DNA of 9,872 nucleotides, from NCBI GenBank assembly GCA_900544945.1, contig UQXG01000083.1, positions 1-9,872 on the forward strand, given 5' to 3'. The position numbers and the translations under genes are program-made. Shown one piece after another: positions 6,445-9,872 of this stretch. The notes below the pieces were generated by a model. That model was not told where the DNA came from, ran no database searches, and saw only the letters and a list, made by a program, of their open reading frames with translations. Source of the DNA: an uncultured Eubacteriales bacterium (GTDB lineage Bacteria > Bacillota > Clostridia > Oscillospirales > Oscillospiraceae). How positions within the stretch are numbered: position 1 is the first letter of the stretch; every line of letters begins with the position of its first letter.

Positions 6445-6666
6445 ATGTTTGAAAAACTCAAGAGCTATGCGGCCCGGCAGCTGGAGCTGGATCCCTCTGA
6501 GATTACCCCGGATTCCACCTTTGAGAGCCTGGGCATTGACTCCCTGGACGTGGTGGAGATGATCATGGACTTGGAGAGCGAACTGGGCGTGGAGCTGGAT
6601 ATGGAGGATCAGAAGATCACCACCTTCCAGGAGCTGGCCGACTTTATTGAGTCCAAGCTGAATTAA
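6445..6666 (+). CDS. acpP: Acyl carrier protein
   Basis: ACP carries growing acyl chains on a 4'-phosphopantetheine arm during type II fatty acid synthesis in the cytoplasm. The 73-residue, very acidic protein has the attachment motif DSL with Ser33 (GIDSLDVVEMIMDLE, 30-44), and the rest fits the four-helix ACP fold. AGGAGG (6431-6436) lies 8 bases before the ATG, and a near-consensus promoter precedes it. No fab, plsX or rnc genes are adjacent, so this is a stand-alone acpP. It could instead be a second ACP dedicated to another acyl pathway, but the strong expression signals and typical sequence favour the fatty acid role. No terminator is evident before the SRP RNA gene that follows, so some transcription may continue into it. 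Confidence 0.93.
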   Translation: MFEKLKSYAARQLELDPSEITPDSTFESLGIDSLDVVEMIMDLESELGVELDMEDQKITTFQELADFIESKLN

Positions 6667-6691
6667 ACCAATTTAACAGCCATGTTATAGC
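6663..6691 (+). promoter_or_regulatory. Candidate promoter of the SRP RNA gene
   Basis: TATAGC (6686-6691) is preceded by TGT, forming an extended -10. A weak -35 box, TTAAAC (6663-6668), lies 17 bases upstream and overlaps the acpP stop. A start near 6693-6698 would match the 5' end of closing helix 1 of the RNA, and that agreement is the main support. The -35 match is poor. Confidence 0.4.
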
Positions 6692-6692
6692 T

Positions 6693-6993
6693 GACCGGCT
6701 TATAACAAGGTCGCACTAGTCGGGGAGATAGCGGTGCCCTGTACCTGCAATCCGCTATAGCAGGGATGAATTCCCACACCCGGGCGCGTTTTGAATATTA
6801 TCTGTCCTTTGTAAGCGGTGTTGAGAGAACGGTCTTGCGCAACGGAGTCCCGTGAACCATGTCAGGTGGGGAACCAAGCAGCATTAAGCGGATTTCTCCG
6901 TGTGCCGCGGGGCTGCCGTTCTTGAGCTGGCTGCACTGGATTGGATATTCGCCGCGTACAAATGTGGGTGTGCGATCTTGTTATGAGCCGGTC
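6693..6993 (+). ncRNA. ffs: Signal recognition particle RNA (large, Bacillus type)
   Basis: This is the RNA core of the signal recognition particle, which with Ffh targets nascent membrane and secreted proteins to the translocon. The Alu domain has the conserved stretch around GGGGAGATAGCGGTGCCC (6722-6739). The S-domain has GTGAACCATGTCAGGT (6852-6867), a GGAA loop (6870-6873) and AAGCAGCATTAAGCG (6876-6890). Long-range helix 5 pairs CCCAC (6773-6777) with GTGGG (6964-6968), GAATAT (6793-6798) with ATATTC (6945-6950), and CGCG (6785-6788) with CGCG (6953-6956). The two ends close in a 24-bp helix 1 (6693-6716 with 6970-6993, including two G-U pairs). The position just before dnaX matches the Bacillus order scr-dnaX-yaaK-recR. 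The ends are inferred from pairing; a TTTT follows at 6999-7002. Confidence 0.96.
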
Positions 6994-7030
6994 TGTACTT
7001 TTAGGCATTTTCTTGGAAGGGAGTGAGGCT

Positions 7031-8653
7031 ATGTCTGCCTATCAGGCACTGTATCGGAAATACCGTCCCCAGACCTTTGACGATGTGTCCGGGCAGGCGG
7101 CGGTGACCCAGACCCTGAAAACCCAGCTGATGAGCGGGAAAATGAGCCATGCCTACCTGTTCACCGGCTCCCGGGGAACAGGTAAAACCAGCTGCGCCAA
7201 AATTCTGGCCAAGGCAGTCAACTGCCTGCACCCGGACAACGGCAATCCCTGCAACGCCTGCGAGGCCTGCCGAGCCATTGATTCCGGCTCCTGTATGGAT
7301 GTGCTGGAAATCGACGCCGCCTCCAACAACGGCGTGGATAACGTCCGTGACCTTCGGGATGACGCCATTTATACCCCCTCACAGGTGAAAATGCGTGTGT
7401 ATATCATCGATGAGGTACACATGCTGTCCATTTCCGCCTTTAACGCACTGCTTAAAATCATTGAGGAGCCGCCGGAGCATCTGCTTTTTATCCTGGCAAC
7501 CACCGAGCTTCACAAGGTTCCGGCCACGATTCTATCCCGGTGCCAGCGTTTTTCCTTCCGGCGCATCAGCCAGGAGGATATTGCGGCGAGACTGCAATAT
7601 GTGGCCTATCAGGAGAACATTGACCTGGACGACAGCGCCGCCCGGGTGCTGGCCCGGCTTGCCGACGGCGGTATGCGGGACGGCCTGAGTCTGCTTGACC
7701 AGTGTGCCTCGGCTACCACCGGTGAGCTTACCGCCGAACGGGTGTATGCTTGTCTCGGTATTGCGGGGGAGCAGAAATGCGGAGAGCTCATGGGCTATAT
7801 CGCTGCCCATGACACCCGGAAGGCTCTGGAACTTTTCAATCGGCTGTATGCGGAAGGGAAGGATCTGGGTGCGCTTCTGGACGAGCTGGCCTGTCTGACG
7901 AGAGACCTTTTGGTGCTGAAAACTGCTGGAAACGCGGGAATTACCATGCTTTCGGGCGTTGCTTCCGATCAGGAGACGCTGGCTTTAGGCAAGGCCTTCG
8001 GCAGCGGCGAGCTGGTGCGGATGATGGAGCGAATCCAGCAGACGACGGCGGCCTTTACCCGAAGCTCCAGCCGCCGTATGGATGCGGAGTTATGCCTGGT
8101 GGAGCTATGCCAGCCGGAGCTGAATACGGATGTATCGGCTCTGAACGCAAGGCTTACCCGACTGGAAGAACAGTGGAAAACCGGTGCTGTCATGCTGCCT
8201 CAGAAAGCGGCAAAGCCCGTCGCCCCGGTGGAAGACGAGGAGCTGCCTCCGCCGCCGGACGATGATGACGCACCGCCGGAAGCAGAAGATTCTCCGGCAC
8301 CCAAACCTCAGAATGACGCCCCGGCTGGCTTCTGGCTGGATTTGTGCGGCGGGGTGCGGAAGGAACTGAAGCCGCCGGTAACCGGATTCTTTGCCGGAAC
8401 CCCCAATGCTCCGGTGCAGGGCGTTCTGACGGGAGGCAAATTGGAGCTGCAATGCACCAACGCCTTCACCGCCCAGATGCTGGATAAGCCGGAGATTCTG
8501 GAAGTGGTCAGTCGGAAGGCTGCCGTTATGCTGAACCGTCAGATACAGGCGGTCGTTGTGGATTTGTCCGCAAAGCCCAAGGGCAATCCCCGGATGGAGC
8601 AGCTGATGCAATTTGGACGGGAACATGCGGATATCGTAAAGATTAAAGAATAA
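7031..8653 (+). CDS. dnaX: DNA polymerase III subunits gamma/tau
   Basis: DnaX is the ATPase core of the clamp loader that places the beta clamp on DNA and links the polymerases at the replication fork. The 540-residue protein has Walker A GSRGTGKT (46-53), a zinc site at Cys65, Cys74, Cys77 and Cys80, Walker B IIDEVH (125-130), sensor 1 near ATTEL, and the SRC motif with its arginine finger (169-171). A Pro/Asp/Glu-rich linker (about 395-433) precedes a C-terminal tau domain. ATG 7031 is chosen because AAGGGAG (7017-7023) lies 7 bases upstream and MSAYQALYRKYRPQTF is the typical family N-terminus; longer frames would begin inside the SRP RNA. I see no A-AAA-AAG slippery site in this gene, so a separate gamma product by frameshifting is not indicated. 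It heads the dnaX-ybaB-recR operon. Confidence 0.97.
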   Translation: MSAYQALYRKYRPQTFDDVSGQAAVTQTLKTQLMSGKMSHAYLFTGSRGTGKTSCAKILAKAVNCLHPDNGNPCNACEACRAIDSGSCMDVLEIDAASNNGVDNVRDLRDDAIYTPSQVKMRVYIIDEVHMLSISAFNALLKIIEEPPEHLLFILATTELHKVPATILSRCQRFSFRRISQEDIAARLQYVAYQENIDLDDSAARVLARLADGGMRDGLSLLDQCASATTGELTAERVYACLGIAGEQKCGELMGYIAAHDTRKALELFNRLYAEGKDLGALLDELACLTRDLLVLKTAGNAGITMLSGVASDQETLALGKAFGSGELVRMMERIQQTTAAFTRSSSRRMDAELCLVELCQPELNTDVSALNARLTRLEEQWKTGAVMLPQKAAKPVAPVEDEELPPPPDDDDAPPEAEDSPAPKPQNDAPAGFWLDLCGGVRKELKPPVTGFFAGTPNAPVQGVLTGGKLELQCTNAFTAQMLDKPEILEVVSRKAAVMLNRQIQAVVVDLSAKPKGNPRMEQLMQFGREHADIVKIKE

Positions 8654-8673
8654 GGAATAGGAGATTTTGAATT

Positions 8674-9018
8674 ATGGCAAAGGGTGGATTCCGGGGTATG
8701 CCCGGTGGAATGAATCAGGCTTCCATGCTCAAGCAGGCCCAGAAGATGCAGCAGGAGATGCTGCGGATGCAGGCCGAGCAGGAGGCCAAGACCTTCACCG
8801 CCAAGGCTGGCGGCGGCATGGTCAGCGCCACGGTCAACGGCAAGCATGAGCTGGTTTCTATGGAGATCAATCCCGAGGCGGTGGATCCGGAGGATGTGGA
8901 AATGCTCCAGGATATGGTCATTGCCGCGGTGAACGAGGCCATGCGCGCGGCGGATAACGAGGCGGCGAACAACATGTCCCGGCTCACCGGCGGTCTGAAC
9001 CTGGGCGGCCTCTTCTAA
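8674..9018 (+). CDS. ybaB: YbaB/EbfC-family nucleoid-associated protein
   Basis: YbaB/EbfC proteins are small dimeric DNA-binding proteins associated with the nucleoid and almost always encoded between dnaX and recR. The 114-residue product shows the family pattern: a flexible Gly/Met-rich N-terminus, a coiled-coil-like helix (about 18-40, KQAQKMQQEMLRMQAEQE), the central sheet with AGGGMVSATVNGKHELVSME, then EDVEMLQDMVIAAVNEAMRA (a conserved helix) and a Gly/Leu-rich tail. AGGAG (8659-8663) lies 10 bases before ATG 8674. The gap to dnaX is 20 bases. Its precise role, possibly linked to replication or RecR-dependent repair, is not settled for the family. Confidence 0.95.
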   Translation: MAKGGFRGMPGGMNQASMLKQAQKMQQEMLRMQAEQEAKTFTAKAGGGMVSATVNGKHELVSMEINPEAVDPEDVEMLQDMVIAAVNEAMRAADNEAANNMSRLTGGLNLGGLF

Positions 9019-9028
9019 GGAGGTCAAC

Positions 9029-9628
9029 ATGCAGTTTTTTCCGGCGGCGCTGCAAAATCTGGCGGATCAGTTTGCCCGGCTTCCCGGCGTGGGCAGCAAA
9101 ACCGCCCAGCGTCTTGCCTTTCATGTGCTGAGCTTGCCGGACGGGGAGGCGGAGGAGTTTGCCAATGCCATTCTGGAAGCGAAAAAGCAGGTGCACACCT
9201 GCCCGGTGTGCCAGAATCTGACGGATCGGGAGCTGTGCCCCATTTGCGATGATGACACCAGAGATCACAGCGTGGTCTGCGTGGTGGCTGACCCCAAGGA
9301 CGTGATCGCCATGGAGCGTTCCCGGGAGTACCGGGGAGTGTACCATGTGCTCCACGGGGTGATTTCGCCTCTGAATCATGTGACCCAGGACGATATCCGG
9401 ATTCGGGAGCTTCTGAAGCGGGTGTCCCAGGGGGAGATCAAAGAGGTGATTATGGCCACCAACCCCGATACGGAAGGGGAGGCCACGGCCATGTATATTT
9501 CCCGGCTCCTTCGCCCCATGGAGGTGAAGGTCACAAGGCTTGCCTACGGCATGAGCGTGGGAAGTCAGCTGGAATACGCCGACGAGGTGACACTGACAAG
9601 AGCCCTGGAAGGCAGACAGGAAATGTAA
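9029..9628 (+). CDS. recR: Recombination mediator RecR
   Basis: RecR acts with RecO and RecF to load RecA on single-stranded DNA at gaps during recombinational repair. The 199-residue protein has the expected architecture: a helix-hairpin-helix (LPGVGSKTAQRLA, 18-30), a four-cysteine zinc finger (Cys58, Cys61, Cys70, Cys73), a Toprim domain starting near residue 80 (VVADPKDVIAME and ATNPDTEGEATAMYI), and the C-terminal segment GMSVGSQLEYADEVTL, a small variation on the common GxPVGGxLEYAD. The ribosome site is ideal: TAAGGAGGT (9016-9024) includes the ybaB stop codon, and AGGAGG ends 5 bases before the ATG. It is the last gene of its operon and is followed by a strong terminator. Confidence 0.97.
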   Translation: MQFFPAALQNLADQFARLPGVGSKTAQRLAFHVLSLPDGEAEEFANAILEAKKQVHTCPVCQNLTDRELCPICDDDTRDHSVVCVVADPKDVIAMERSREYRGVYHVLHGVISPLNHVTQDDIRIRELLKRVSQGEIKEVIMATNPDTEGEATAMYISRLLRPMEVKVTRLAYGMSVGSQLEYADEVTLTRALEGRQEM

Positions 9629-9666
9629 AAGGGAACCCCCGCTTCTTTTGGAAGCGGGGGCCTTTT
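9627..9666 (+). terminator. Strong intrinsic terminator after recR
   Basis: CCCCCGCTTC (9636-9645) pairs perfectly with GAAGCGGGGG (9651-9660) around a 5-base loop. AAAAGG (9627-9632) and CCTTTT (9661-9666) can extend the stem past a 3-base bulge and provide the T-run. Because both flanks are suitable, it may also end transcripts arriving on the opposite strand. Confidence 0.93.
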
Positions 9667-9690
9667 GTGTGCTTGTCGATATACGATGTC

Positions 9691-9872
9691 ATTGCGAACC
9701 AGTGGTGCTCCGCGCAGCGAATCTAAAATAGCCATGACTGCCAGTGGCAGTCATACCTTAGTGTAGCGCACACTGGTGTGGTCCCTTCCAGGGATTCCCT
9801 CCGGTCACAATCCGTACCCCCGGCTCCCTTGTGTAAAGGGAGCTGGCTCGCGCGTCTCCCGCAAGCGCGAGA
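9691..9872. repeat. Palindrome-rich intergenic element (partial, REP/MITE-like)
   Basis: No gene is supported after the recR terminator. The stretch holds nested inverted repeats. ACCAGTG (9698-9704) and CACTGGT (9771-9777) enclose a perfect hairpin, ATGACTGCC/GGCAGTCAT (9734-9742 and 9746-9754). Downstream are TCCCT/AGGGA (9782-9786 and 9790-9794), GCTCCCTT/AAGGGAGC (9823-9830 and 9836-9843) and CTCGCGC/GCGCGAG (9847-9853 and 9865-9871), the last reaching the window edge. ATTGCGAACCAGTG and CACTGGTGTGG resemble the ends of dispersed intergenic palindromes that I recall from gut Clostridia. Only one copy is visible, so repeat status is inferred. It could be a non-autonomous mobile element or a composite of several repeats. 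Confidence 0.55.

Noticed and set aside
6684..6706. GTTATA/TATAAC hairpin between acpP and the SRP RNA as a terminator
   Set aside because: No T-run follows. Its 3' arm belongs to the much longer helix 1 of the SRP RNA, and its 5' arm contains the candidate -10 box.
6941..7030. An extended dnaX start with about 30 more residues
   Set aside because: That stretch lies inside the SRP RNA. ATG 7031 has a good ribosome site and gives the standard DnaX N-terminus.

Overview
The window looks like ordinary chromosomal DNA from a GC-rich member of the Bacillota, most likely an Oscillospirales/Clostridia-type endospore-forming lineage. The evidence is a YtfJ (GerW) and DUF2953 (YtfI-like) pair next to scpAB, a large SRP RNA with an Alu domain and closing helix 1 as in Bacillus, strong AGGAGG-type ribosome binding sites, and dnaX-ybaB-recR preceded by ffs, the order known from Bacillus. 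The genus is inference. All eleven protein genes are on the + strand and tightly packed.

Region 1 (1-4225) is one apparent operon: scpA (5' end outside the window), scpB, a DUF2953 membrane protein, ytfJ/gerW, a secreted D-Ala-D-Ala carboxypeptidase and rluB, ending at an intrinsic terminator. Most neighbours overlap or nearly touch. The operon joins chromosome segregation (the SMC accessory proteins ScpA and ScpB), spore-associated proteins, cell-wall trimming and 23S rRNA pseudouridylation. spmA and spmB, which lie between dacB and rluB in Bacillus, are absent here.

Region 2 (4205-6375) holds an RpiR-family SIS regulator and an HI0933/BaiN-like flavoprotein whose reading frames overlap by 11 bases. 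A candidate promoter is nested in the preceding terminator, and an inverted repeat sits just before the regulator's ribosome binding site.

Region 3 (6372-6993) has a stand-alone acyl carrier protein gene with a near-consensus promoter, followed by the gene for the SRP (4.5S-type/scRNA) RNA, whose ends pair through a 24-bp helix.

Region 4 (7031-9666) is the replication and repair cluster dnaX, ybaB/ebfC and recR, closed by a strong terminator.

Region 5 (9667-9872) has no gene that I can support. It contains a run of palindromes resembling dispersed intergenic repeats of gut Clostridia and is cut by the window end.

I see no phage, CRISPR, toxin-antitoxin or defence genes. No clearly new system is present. 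The best leads are the RpiR/flavoprotein pair with its regulatory palindrome and the terminal palindromic element.
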